This document shows, one piece after another, positions 11,152 through 21,443 of a stretch of 44,977 nucleotides of DNA. The stretch covers positions 44,219-89,195 of the forward strand of contig LGRX02035462.1 of assembly GCA_001247695.2 (NCBI GenBank), written 5' to 3'. Made by a program: the position numbers and the translations under genes. Within the stretch, counting starts at the first letter, position 1. Every line of letters begins with the position of its first letter. This stretch comes from Cymbomonas tetramitiformis (lineage: Eukaryota > Chlorophyta > Pyramimonadophyceae > Pyramimonadales > Pyramimonadaceae). The notes under the pieces were generated by a model. That model did not search any database and had not been told where the DNA came from. It saw nothing but the letters and a program-made list of their open reading frames with translations.

Positions 11152-11370
11152 ATGGACGCGCCAGATTTGTTGACATTAGAAAACCGGCGCATCTTCAACA
11201 ATGACAGCTTCCGCGGAGATCAACTGAGAATTTGTCAGACAGTTTTAGATGATAAAGAAGTATTCGTTGTGCAACACGCTGGGTTTGGAAAGAGTTTGAC
11301 ATATCAGCTTCCTGCCGTCGTATCCCGAGGAGTCACGGTTGTGATTTCACCGTTTACTGATATACAGCCG
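11152..11370 (+). pseudogene. RecQ-family helicase N-terminal fragment
   Basis: From the ATG at 11152 the protein shows the order expected for motifs 0, I and Ia of RecQ helicases: RIFNNDSFRGDQLRICQ (motif 0), VFVVQHAGFGKSLTYQLPA (Walker A with the GKS triad) and GVTVVISPF (motif Ia). A full RecQ core needs about 350 residues; only about 73 are present before a possible donor (CCG|GTATAT at 11371), and no continuation is seen downstream. RecQ enzymes unwind DNA with ATP in repair and recombination. This is either one exon whose partners lie elsewhere or a captured or truncated fragment inside repeat DNA. I favour a fragment. Confidence 0.6.
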
Positions 11371-13262
11371 GTATATCTCGGCTGTGACAATACACTTAAC
11401 AGTCAGAACACGCGGTATTTCAGATAACTTGTGATATAAAGTAAATACGAAGACAGAACTTAAACCTGAACCTAGAACCTCGAACGGTCACGGTTACTGT
11501 ACTACTAGTAGTACTCAGGTCTAGACAGACTCAGATTGGACTTGGGTCTGGAAGGGGGCCTGAACCGAGACTCTCGGACAGGGTTGTCCAGCCAGATCCC
11601 AGCACACCACCTCCAATCTGGAGTGTGGACTAGAAAGTCAGCAGATATACAGCAACAAATAGTTAGGGCACTTGGCCCGGCTAACCCTACTGTGCCATTA
11701 TGATAAAACCAGCTACTACAACTGTAATCCTACGCACAAACCAGTGCAGCAGCAAACTCAAGAAGATGATTGTGAAAAGCTAAAACAAATAAAGCTGTCT
11801 GTCAAACTGAAAGATATTTTTGTCGATGTCAATGGAGAACCGTGCACTGCACCCCCAGTGCACCTCCAGATGCTACCCAGCTGCAGATGTCCCAGAAGCA
11901 ATTACGGGACCACCACCTGATGCACCGCCAGGTGCACCACCAGAAGAGATGTCTGCACCACCAGACAGCGCGGCAGCCTGGAAAGCTGCCAGTACTTGAG
12001 CCCGCACCACCGGGCTGAGTGTGTCGATGCCGCTGTAGATGCATGCCTGGCCGTAGCACACCACCGGCTCACGTGCAACCGCAGAGGCGCCACCACCGTG
12101 CACGGTCGCCGCAACTCCTGCTACGCCGCAGCACATTAAAATGCACGCAAGGAGCACCACCGGCATGTGGGGACCAATTGACACTGATGTAGCTGATAGA
12201 GATTACTAAACAGGCATTGCTCTGATTATTCAACCATTGCTCTGATTTACTTAGTAACTGGAGGTATCATTTTGATAACCTTCCAGTGCACTGCCATATG
12301 CCTAAGTAAATAATAATTTATCTGACATATCACTTAGTGTCTTTAAGTCACTATATATTAGGTCATGGGTTTCAATCAGTAAACCCCCAAATATTGACCA
12401 TGTATATATCTTCACAGAAACACCATGAAAAAGATCAATTTCGATTTCATGTGTGATAGTGAGATATCTTACAGAGTTGTGAAAGGTGTATACATCACAG
12501 TATATACTGGGACTTATGTATATATTTGCCCAAAAGGACAAAAATGGGTGAAAATGCTGTGCGGAAGATTTCAAAAATAAATTTTGGGTCCAATTTTTTC
12601 GCGGAATCTCGTTTTATACCTATTAAGGTACCCAGGAAAAATAATGCCACATTTCACATATCACGTAACACCCTAAAAATCTTGGGTGTAACACCTAACT
12701 ATGGGTGTACAGTAACACACACCTCAGAGTTCACATAATAAACAATGACATACTGAGTACAGTATTGCTTCTTTCCTTCAAAGAAAAATGCATACTACTC
12801 ATTATATATATATATATATATATATATAAGTGTTACTGATACCTTGTAACACCCTAAAGTCACTGCAGGCGATTAGGGTCACTGTAACCCACACGCTCGA
12901 AATGCCACAAAATATTAGTGAAACACACTTGTATTTGGCATTGTAGTCATGCTGAAATCCAGCACAATCATGACTAATATTTCGGCTACAACCCAAGAAC
13001 TGTAGGGCAACATCCCAAGAACTGTAGGGCTGCTTCCTATAAGGATTGCATGCTACCTAATGGGGTATAGGCACTTGACAACTGCCTAATGATTATCACA
13101 CTTCCTTGAGGGGGGAAGGTGGTGGAATCATATATCCATACTTCACCTCATTATATAATGTACAAACATGATATATGTACAATTATATATATATATATAT
13201 ATATATCACACAACACACATCCAATTTTGAAGGTTTTTGTTGGTGTGGTGTTTGATTTATAG
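11371..13262. other. AT-rich DNA and probable 5' region of the gypsy element
   Basis: It holds a possible LTR end at 11590-11605 (CAGATCCCAGCA followed by CACCACCTC; the same junction occurs at 27110-27130), AT microsatellites (12806-12829 and 13183-13206), duplicated AAGAACTGTAGGGC words (12999-13030), and a purine tract at 13110-13126. I could not match any segment here to sequence after 18507, so the gypsy LTRs are not identified. Confidence 0.4.
11829..12184 (-). other. GC-rich minus-strand ORF segment, possible retroelement remnant
   Basis: Minus-strand frame with a hydrophobic stretch (MPVVLLACILMCCGVAGVAA), then Gly/Ala-rich sequence. GC content is far above the flanks. The hydrophobic stretch loosely resembles the end of the minus-strand ORF at 18723 (MSLLCILAFSGTADAV), and the two segments flank the gypsy element, so they may be parts of one interrupted element or of two related ones. 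Not resolved. Confidence 0.25.
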
Positions 13263-14154
13263 ATGGTTGTTCCAGTAGTACCCATACCTAAGGTGAAAAT
13301 GAATCCACCGAAGGAATACAAGGTCGGACAGGATGCAGAGGTATGGATAGAGACAGTGGATAGATATTTCCAGTTCACCTATCCAGGAGCAGCAGACAAG
13401 GATCTCATTACAGTTTGTCTTACCTTCCTCCAGAATAACGACAGACATTTCTTTCAGGTCGTGGCAAAGACACCTGATGCCACGTATGAAGAAATCAGGA
13501 CCACATTCCTCAGGCAGTTCGGGAACCCCCATATATAAGCAGTCAGTAGCCAAAAAACATTAATTTTGATGGCACTGCAGCAGGGTAACCAAACATTCTC
13601 AGATTACCTACGTACATTTACATCCGCTGGCTTCGTTAGCATCAGTTGATTTGGAGGATGTCCTGATAAAGGATCGGTTTGTCAGCAATATGGAATCAGA
13701 TCTCAGAAAACAGTTCCATCTTAGATTCCTTACAGAAAATGAAAGGAATAACCTGTCGTGGGCACAAACCACACAGGTATTGCTCGATTTGAACTATGTA
13801 GTTCATTCGAAGCAAGCAGAGACCCTACACTATAGGGGTCAAAAGGAACAGTCAGGAGGTCCAGCCAAAAAGGAAAAGGATAAAGGTCGTGGCAACAAGC
13901 CGTATGACCGTGGCAGTCAGAATCAGGCCAATCAGAATTCCCAGAAAAATAAAGGGAAAGGCAAAGGAAAAGGCAAGGGAAAAGGAAAAGGAAAGGGAAC
14001 AGCATCTTCTTCTTCTTCTTCCCAGTCTTGTGAACGTTGTGGTCGTTCAGGTCACATAAAAAAGGATTGTTTTTTCACAAAGACAGCAGATGGGAAACCC
14101 ATAAAAGGCAATCCTCCAGCTCAGAATCCATGGAATCAGAGAGGAGGACAGTAG
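13263..14154 (+). pseudogene. gag: gypsy gag with CCHC zinc knuckle
   Basis: The ATG at 13263 follows TTTATAG. The N-terminal part (FLQNNDRHFFQVV, TTFLRQFGNP) fits retrotransposon gag. TAA at 13536 interrupts it, and a one-base shift near 13630 moves the frame to the part beginning ASLASVDLEDVLIKDRF. A Lys/Gly tract of alternating KG (about 13954-14000) and a Ser run precede the knuckle CERCGRSGHIKKDC (CX2CX4HX4C, about 14029-14070), the RNA-binding module of the nucleocapsid part. TAG at 14152 interrupts a Gln-rich stretch that stays open in the same frame to about 14355. Confidence 0.85.
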
Positions 14155-14444
14155 CAACAGAATAATCAGGGTGGCAAAAGTGAGTCTAACAAGCTCCTAA
14201 AAACAGTCAACACCCTGGTTAAGGAGCTTCAGAATCAGCAGAGCATTAATGCAGCAGTTGCACAATCAGCTCCAGCTCCAGCATCAGCTCCAGCTCCTCA
14301 GGGAAACTCTCCGGGTACTGCACAGGTACCAGTGATGAGGGCACCCCGGGGATAGATCAGCCTGAACATGCCACTGAAGCAAGTGGCCGGGTTGAGAGTA
14401 TCTCAGAAGAAGTCCTTTCCAGTCTGACATTACAGTTCCAGCAG

Positions 14445-14935
14445 ATGGACACTCCCTCAGATCACATCGCACAGATGCAATCACAGACAGCACAGCCGAA
14501 ATCACAGAAGAAGCTGTTGTTGTATAAGGGGAAAGTATATGGACAGAGTACTCATATTTTGATAGATCCTGGAGCCACATCGTCATTCATCGACAGACAA
14601 TTTGCTACTCAGCTGGGTATATTACCATCAGAAGCATCATCATTCTCAGTGGGGTTGGCTGGAGGAAGCCAATTACCCTGTGCATCCTATCTTCCCAATG
14701 CTACATTTACGCTGGGTAAGTATAAGGATTCAGTGGACCTACTGTATATGTTATTGATATGACACCCCTTCACAGTCATCCTGCTGGGACAGGATTGGTT
14801 AGAGAGGAGGAATCCACATATTGACTTTCAGTCCAAGAACATGACGATCACCAGGACACACTCTTCAGGTTCCAGTGTTCGCACAGTTCTTTCCAGAGTT
14901 GAAGATACTCAGAAATCAGATGGCCTTCCTGAAAT
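14445..14935 (+). pseudogene. gypsy aspartic protease region
   Basis: The active-site motif reads LIDPGATSSFI; in most gypsy proteases it is D-S/T-G-A, so Pro replaces Ser/Thr. The flap region follows, and after a frame change near 14760 the sequence continues with ILLGQDWLERRNPHIDF, the conserved G.DWL end of the domain. Coding continues up to the 4-bp target site of the inserted element at 14936. The protease normally cleaves the Gag-Pol polyprotein in the particle. Confidence 0.78.
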
Positions 14936-15197
14936 CAAGGTAAGGTTTGCGCGGAGTCCAAAAATGCAAAAACTTTTCAAAATCTAGATTTTGAGATACG
15001 AGCGATTTAAGTTTGCGCTTAAGTATGGTTAAGTATGGGGGGTGACCGAGCGGTATCGACCATAACTTTTCATTAACGTGGCCAATTTGATACCTGAAGT
15101 GCGCAATATGTACAGGGTGCTCTGGGCAACCTATTTATCAAATAAAAGATTTTTGAAAAGTTTTTGCATTTTTGGACTCCGCGCAAACCTTACCTTG
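14936..15197. mobile_element. 262-bp TIR element, copy 1, inside gypsy pol
   Basis: Near-perfect terminal inverted repeats of about 46 bp, beginning CAAGGTAAGGTTTGCGCGGA and ending with the reverse complement. It is flanked by AAAT (14932-14935 and 15198-15201). Removing the element and one AAAT joins the protease linker to RT in a single open frame (LPEMELVSATT), so it is a real and fairly young insertion. It has no coding capacity. The internal core TTTAAGTTTGCGCTTAAGTA at offset 70 is shared with copy 2 at 39174. Confidence 0.92.
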
Positions 15198-17248
15198 AAA
15201 TGGAATTGGTCAGTGCCACCACGATGAGAAAGCACCTGCGACGTATACGATCCAGTGGGTCGGCTGAAGAAGCCGTAGCTTATCTCTTTTCTCTCTTAGA
15301 GGTTGATGGTGAAGTGGTCATGACAGCAACTGACTCAGACACTACCATGGAAGACCCAGAGGTCACAGCAGAACGTGATCGTGTCAGAGAAGACTTTTCA
15401 GATATTTTCCAGGAGGATCTTCCAGCTGGCCATAGGCCAGAACGGTTTGAAGGTGGATATCATCGCATCAACATTGAACCTGGGCATAAGCCACCATCAC
15501 AGCCAGTTCGTACTATTCCAGTGCCTATGATGGAGGAGCTCAAACGGCAAATCATCAAATATGTCGAGTTGGGTATCCTTCGTCCATCATCATCACCATA
15601 TGGGTGCCCAATCATTTTCGCTCCTAAGCCAGGGGGGAAGTGGAGGATGTGTTGTGATTATCGAGCCCTTAATAACATCACCATAAAGGACACGTATCCA
15701 TTGCCACCTCATGATACCCTTCTTGAACAGCTTAAGGGGGCACGCTGGTTCAGCAGATTCGATTTCAACCAGTTTTCCCATCAGATCCCTAATCATCCAG
15801 ACGACATCCATAAGACAACAATACGAACTAGATATGGTTCATACGAGTGGACAGTGATGCCCTTTGGGTTAACTAACGCTCCTGCGACCGCTCTGCGTGT
15901 TGGAAACCGAGCATTCTTTGACTTCATTGACCAGTTCTTAGTCATCTTCATGGATGACACCATAGTGTACAGTCCAGATTTTGACACACACGTGAAGCAC
16001 GTTCGCCAGTTCCTACAGCGCTGCAGAGAGCATCAGTTCTACATCAGGCCTTCGAAGGTTGAGTCGTTCGTCAGAAGTATCGACTTTATCGGACACCACA
16101 TCTCAGAGGCAGGCCTATCAATCATCGAAGACAGAATCCGTGCAGTCGTGGCTATTCAGCCTCCAGTATCCTATGGCCCTACCGTTGGTAAGCAGCCTCT
16201 ACGCCGCATGGCTAAAGATGGCAAGTCTTCACTTCGGTCATTCCTGGGCATGGTCGGCCAGTTTAGGAGATTTATACCAAAATTCTCCAAGATTGCCGAG
16301 CCACTCAATCGTCTTCTGAAGGATAATGCAGAATTTGTCTGGGAATCTGAGCAGCAGCAGGCATTCGACAATCTCAAAAGTGACATCTGCAATGCTCCAG
16401 TACTACAGCTTCCAGATCAGAAACTGCCATCCATTATGGAGGTCGATGGTTCAGGCACGCACGTTGGCCAAGTAGTCCTACAGGATCAAGGCAAAGGTAT
16501 GAGGCCGTGTGGCAATCACAGCGTAACACTTTCTGACACACAGAGACGCTGGCCTATTCCTGAGATTGAGCTATTTGCCATTGTGGAGGGCTTCCGGTTC
16601 TTTCGCCACATCTTGCTGGGAGCTCCAGAGACTATCGTTCGCTCAGATCATCAGCCACTGGTTTATTTCCAGTCCAAATCCACACTAAGCCCCAAACAGG
16701 CGAGGTGGTTGGATGAGCTCTCCGAGTACAACTTTCGGATTGAGCACATTGCAGGCGAGAAGAATAAGGTTGCAGATGCCCTTACACGTATTTCTGCCCT
16801 CTTCGAACTCACTGATAGTCTGCAACATCACATTGCCTCATTGGCAACCCCATCAGCTGATATGACATCTACAGACCCTACATTTATTGCTCTTATATCT
16901 GCATCATCGGGTCATCAGCTTCACGACATTATTATATCACAGTATGATCGTGACCCATTTGCACAATCTATATTATCCAAGCTTGCATCAGCGACATCAT
17001 CACAGACTGTCAGCAATTTCGAACTCATTCAGGGATTGATCTATCGCAAGACCATTTTTGGCAGACAGCTTTATATTCCACCTACTGCCAAAGTTCCTAC
17101 AGATGACGGTGAGATCACACAGCTTCGCCACATTCTACTTCATGAGTGTCACTCAGCAACTATTTCTGGTCATGTCGGCAAAAATCGCATGCTCCATTTA
17201 TTGCGTAGCCGATATTACTGGCCAGGAATGACGAAGGCAGCAATCTAG
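15198..17248 (+). pseudogene. pol: gypsy reverse transcriptase, RNase H and start of integrase
   Basis: The RT palm is clear: RMCCDYRALNN, FSRFDFNQF (catalytic Asp), MPFGLTNAPAT and the active-site box FMDD (about 15946-15957; more often YLDD or YVDD). RNase H follows with all four acidic positions: EVDGSGTH, EIELFAI, RSDHQPLVYF and KVADALTR. The integrase H2C2 finger starts with HECHSATISGHVG and YYWPGM, then a TAG at 17246 separates it from the YIRECPVCQHQK half. The products would copy RNA to cDNA and degrade the template. Other than the TAG this stretch is intact, which suggests a relatively recent copy. Confidence 0.93.
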
Positions 17249-18507
17249 TACATTCGGGAGTGCCCCGTGTGCCAACACCAGAAAACGAGGAGACACAAAC
17301 CTTATGGTCAGTCACATATTCGCTATTGTTTGCCTAAGACAAAATGGCTTGATGTATCACTTGACTGGATTATTGATCTGCCTATCACCACTAACGGGCA
17401 CGACAGTATATTTGTGGCAATGTGCCAATTTACTCATCGCTGTCATCTCATTCCATTCAACATGACCTGGACTGCTCAGCATACTGCTTCTATATATATG
17501 CAGCATATCTTCAAGCTCCATGGTCTTCCGAGGAACATCATTTCAGATCGAGATCCCAGATTTACTTCGTCTTCATTCTGGCAAACACTGTGGAAATCTA
17601 CTGGTACGAGATTGTCTATGACGTCTTCACACCATCCACAGTCGAATGCAAGCAATGAGCGAAGCCATGCCTTCATTGAGGACATCCTCAGGTATTTTAC
17701 ATTTTGTTTGATGCATGATTCAACAACCTCCGGTTTATAGTTACTGATTAGAAAGTATTTTTTCCTCAGGTGTTGTTGTGACAATGATACTTCAGCCAAT
17801 TCGTGGGAGGACAAGTTGCGCCTCTGGTGGAGTTTGCAATCAACAACACAGTTTCTGCTACGACTGGTTACACACCTTTTTATCTCGACTCCATGGCGCA
17901 GCCACTTTCGCCTCATGATCTGGCAATCACTATTCCGCCAGAAGCTCCTGTTCCAATACAGAATGCTATTCGAGATCACTTTGACCAGTACTCGGTTGTT
18001 CATGGCAATGCGGTAGACAACATTTCCCGAGCAGCAGAAATCAATCGAGCCAGATTCAATAAGACTCACATGCCCCGACAATTTGCAATAGGGCAGAAAG
18101 TTCTTCTACGGACTGAGTTTATCCAATGGACTGGTTTGACAGAGGCAGGCAGGCACTTTAAGCAGCCATACATTGGGCCGTTTACCATATCCAAAGTTGT
18201 CAGCCATGGACGTGCTTATGAGCTAGATTTCGGGGATCTCGACATTCGTATCCATCCGGTTCAGCCTGTATCCAGAATAGAGTTTTATAATGACTCGATC
18301 CAAGCACCTTTACCTCTGCCACAGATGATCACCGAAGAAGGGCAACCATTATTTGAGATATCACACATTCTCTCAGATAAGATCACTAGAGGTGTCAAGT
18401 ACTATTTAGTGCGATATGCAGGCTACGGCCCTGAACATGACACCTGGGTCAGAGCCACAGAGCTGACCAATGCAGCAGATATAATAGTAGTTGCCTATGA
18501 AGGCTAA
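17249..18507 (+). pseudogene. int: gypsy integrase core and chromodomain, with a probable 78-bp intron
   Basis: DDE core: SLDWIIDLP (first Asp), IISDRDPRFTS (second Asp) and SNASNERSHAFIEDILR (Glu). The second half of the zinc finger is CPVCQHQK. At 17692-17769 the ORF is interrupted by a segment with a donor (CAG|GTATTT), a pyrimidine tract and TCCTCAG; removing it joins ILR to CCCDNDTSANSWEDKL, as expected for gypsy integrases. A one-base shift near 17817 leads to APLVEFAINN. The C-terminus (about 18345-18504) is a chromodomain: FEISHILSDK, YYLVRYAGYGPEHDTWV. It ends with TAA at 18505. Confidence 0.88.
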
Positions 18508-18722
18508 CAATATATTAAGCCTATTGCCCTTACTTCTTGTAATATATACTAATACATGTCGATCATCTATATACCCTGTTCTTAAATGTTGTATCATTAT
18601 GTTGTATCAGGAGCAGGAAATTGATCCTTCCTTGCTGAGGTGTAGTGAGCCTTGTACCAATTCATACCCTTGCACAGATACGCATACATGCGGGTACCAT
18701 ATATGTGGATAAATAAAAACTG
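18508..18722. other. AT-rich spacer after the gypsy ORF
   Basis: Short AT-rich segment that should contain the 3' LTR of the gypsy element, but I see no polypurine tract and no match to sequence upstream of 13263. The word TTGTATCA is repeated at 18589 and 18603. Confidence 0.35.
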
Positions 18723-19289
18723 CTATACTGCCTTTGCCATGTGCACCTCCAGCACAGCACCAAAGGCACCACCAGACTGCACCGCATCTGCCGTGCCAGA
18801 GAATGCTAGAATGCACAGCAGACTCATGTACACGAAGTGACCCGCCCCATAGGGCCTGCGGCCCGGGCCACCCGGACCCCTGGGCCGGGACGGCGGTGCC
18901 GTGCTCACCAGCTGCACAGCTCCAGGGAATTCGGTGTTGGTTGTTGTGATCTGCACGTCGGCTGCCGGCACCGCTGGCTGCTGTGGCTCAACACTGAAGT
19001 GCTGCAGAGACATGGCAGGGTCCGAAGGCTGGTGCACGGCAACGTGGAGCTGAGCAGGTGTCATCTCACCGTCGGGGCAGTCCCCATCGTCAGGGTCCTG
19101 GTACGAGTTGAAGCGGTTGACAGCGTCGTAGAACTGCTCCTCCGAGCGGCCACATGAGTCCCAGATAGCCCACTCCGACTCAGTCCACGGCTCCTCACTG
19201 TCAACGGCAGAGTGCGGCACAACGGCAGCCGCTTGGGCCGCGGGGAGGTCAAGCGGTGCCTCCCCGAGCTCCAATGAGTAAGAATACAA
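18723..19289 (-). CDS. In-frame continuation after the gag UGA
   Basis: Reading on in the gag frame past the TGA at 19290-19292 gives 188 more residues without a stop. The segment is acidic and Trp-containing (SEEPWTESEWAIWDSCGRSE, DPDDGDCPDGE), then Pro/Gly-rich, and ends with a hydrophobic stretch (HFVYMSLLCILAFSGTADAV). There is no ATG at its start, so it would be expressed by stop readthrough or is simply the rest of a gag broken by a point mutation. No protease motif is visible. Confidence 0.45.
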   Translation of the reverse strand: MYSYSLELGEAPLDLPAAQAAAVVPHSAVDSEEPWTESEWAIWDSCGRSEEQFYDAVNRFNSYQDPDDGDCPDGEMTPAQLHVAVHQPSDPAMSLQHFSVEPQQPAVPAADVQITTTNTEFPGAVQLVSTAPPSRPRGPGGPGRRPYGAGHFVYMSLLCILAFSGTADAVQSGGAFGAVLEVHMAKAV

Positions 19290-20596
19290 TCATGACTCGT
19301 AAACCTCCTCCTCCGGATCGAGGAAAGCCTCATCCAGCTCTGACAGGATGTCCGCAATCGGCGTGCCCTCGGGGTGGAACCCCGCCACATGCGCACTCTG
19401 CACCCCTCCAGGGCAATCACGGCGGAAGTGAGGGCCGCCGCAGTCCCAACACTGGACCGTGTGGCGGCCTTGTGCATCTCGGGTCACCCTCAAGGCAGTC
19501 GGTGAACCACCGGATGCAGGCTGCCGCTGCCCCTGAGTCCGCGGTGGAGGGGCATGAGGGGAAGGGTGAGAGCCCTTCCTGTGCCCCTTCATGTTCTGTT
19601 GTCGATTCTTCCCGCCGCGGGCCGGCCTGGCGCGGGGAGCTGTACCCCTGTCGCCCCCAGACCGGTGAGCACCCTGCCCGGATGCCTGCGGCTGAGCATC
19701 CCGAGTCTGTGGCGGGTGTCTGGGCTCGTCACGCCTGCGGCCACCAACAATGCGAGTCTGCGGGATGCCCGCACGGGCCATAAGGGCGGCAGAAGGGGAC
19801 TCCCCAGAGAGGAGTGAGGCCGCCAACGCGGAGACCCCATCCTTTTTCTTCTTCTCTTTAAGCAGCTTCTTTTCCTCTGTCCGCTGCTGGTGGAAGGCCT
19901 TTACGGCCAACGTGAACTGCTGAATGCCGAGAGCCCTCTTCAATCTGCCCTCGGCCGTCTTGGAACTCCACTCCTGCAGAAGATCCTTATAATACAGAGG
20001 GCACATGCGAAGGGTGAGGAGGTCCAAGGCGAACCCCACACCCCACACATCGTCAGGCTCTATACCAGGCCTGAGCTCGGACCGGACAGCGGTGTGGTGC
20101 TGCATGAAACCCTTAATATAGGGCTCGGGGTCAACATCCTCCAGCAGCTCGATCGCTGGCGCTGTCTCGAATAAGTAGCCATGGGACACCCACGGCCTGC
20201 GTCGCCTGGCAACGGCCCGGCAGATGACGAGCCATGCACGGCGTCCATCATCCGGAGACACCGTAGCCGACTCCTCAATGAGCCGAAGGCATGATCCTCG
20301 CACCAATGACGTCAGGATGCGGTAGAGGATACGAGTGGCCTCAGGGAGAACAGATGTAGTGAGGTCTGTCGGGTGAAATACCGTGGCAAACTGGAGATTG
20401 AAGTCAGTTAGCTGGGTTTTCACCGCCTGAGTGAAGCGGTCCAAGGCGATTTCCCGAGGCACTTGGCCCTTGATTTTGTCGATGTCGAATACCCACTCCG
20501 AGGCTTTGATGTGGGTGGGCCGGCACTGGTCACGAACTTGCTGAATGATACTGGCGCGGTGACCAGGCTCGCGGAGAATAGTTTGGCAGTCCTTAA

Positions 20597-21443
20597 CCCT
20601 TAAGCCGGTATCTGGGTCAGATCTGACCCAGAAGCGATGGCAAAGTATATGCTGCTTGGGCAATTGCGGTTGCATACCTTGCATGATTTGTGCACTGGGT
20701 ATTTGCACGTACACCGTTGTGTGCATATGTAAGCGTAGCGTACTTGTGCGGGGCACGTATGCATAATATATATCGCACGTACCCGCATATTTGTCGCGAA
20801 TCAGTTGCACATTTGTACGTTTTTTGCGTAATTTTATCTTGCAAAACATACAAAACGCGCCTAAACTGCAACGTTATACTTACCTACGGCTCATCTACAA
20901 GCACGCGTTGCATCATGGGCCATGTCCCGATCATTATGTAAGTGATTGGTGGCTATCATCATGGAATATGACCCATAGTATCGCAAAAATCACCACACGT
21001 GTCCCTTAAGTATGGAAAACATTCCTTAAGTATGGAAAACATTGTGAAATATATGTATTTTTGATGTTTTTTTGGCATAAATCCACAGAAAACGATAGGC
21101 AGATGAACGCACATCGGTGCAAGTGAATCATCCTTGGAACGTATCATCAAGGTCGATGATTCAATACCAAACTTGTGCAAAAATATGTCGAGCAGATGTC
21201 GTCATCAATGACGATGAAATTAAATCGTGCCTGTAAAATCGAAAACATTCTAACCATGTGCGCATATAAGAGTGGATATATTCGACATATATCGACATGT
21301 AGTGTCGCAAATAGTTGGTAATATAGGTATATATGCAATAATTGGTAAAGCAAACGGGCATTTAGTGACTAAGCATACATCGCAAAAATCCATTACCACG
21401 ACACATATAGAAACCCCTCGAATTCTAACCACCGGCTTAAGGG
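20597..21443. mobile_element. piggyBac-like MITE, 847 bp
   Basis: Flanked by TTAA (20593-20596 and 21444-21447). The termini are CCCTTAAGCCGGT and its exact reverse complement ACCGGCTTAAGGG. TTAA targeting with CCC-starting ends is the hallmark of the piggyBac superfamily. There is a perfect 22-bp palindrome near the left end (20611-20632, core CTGGGTCAGATCTGACCCAG) and a 20-bp tandem duplication at 21004-21043. No transposase ORF is present, so it is non-autonomous. Its removal restores the gag frame, which confirms the boundaries. Confidence 0.9.
21004..21043. repeat. 20-bp tandem duplication inside the MITE
   Basis: CCTTAAGTATGGAAAACATT occurs twice head to tail. Confidence 0.92.

Larger units (their letters stand above)
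13263..18507 (+). mobile_element. Ty3/gypsy retrotransposon, chromodomain type
   Basis: Domain order is gag with CCHC knuckle, aspartic protease, RT, RNase H, H2C2 zinc finger, DDE integrase, then a C-terminal chromodomain. This is the order of chromoviruses, whose chromodomain can steer integration to marked chromatin. The copy is not autonomous as it stands: TAA at 13536, a frameshift near 13630, TAG at 14152 and TAG at 17246 break the frame, and a 262-bp element sits at 14936. LTRs were not found. Confidence 0.9.

Noticed and set aside
13110..13126. GAGGGGGGAAGGTGG, resembling a polypurine tract upstream of gypsy gag
   Set aside because: A polypurine tract should precede the 3' LTR, and no matching LTR was found after 18507; left unassigned.
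14936..15197. The 262-bp element as a spliced intron in gypsy pol
   Set aside because: The left end is donor-like, but no AG acceptor lies at the right end and the AAAT duplication plus TIRs explain it as a DNA insertion.
13536..17248. TAA/TAG stops in the gypsy ORF at places where Gln would fit, suggesting a UAR=Gln code
   Set aside because: Clear genes in the window end naturally at TAA (38819 ORF, chromodomain ORF) and TAG (LRR gene, methyltransferase gene). Any stop can derive from CAA/CAG/CGA, so mutation is the simpler view.
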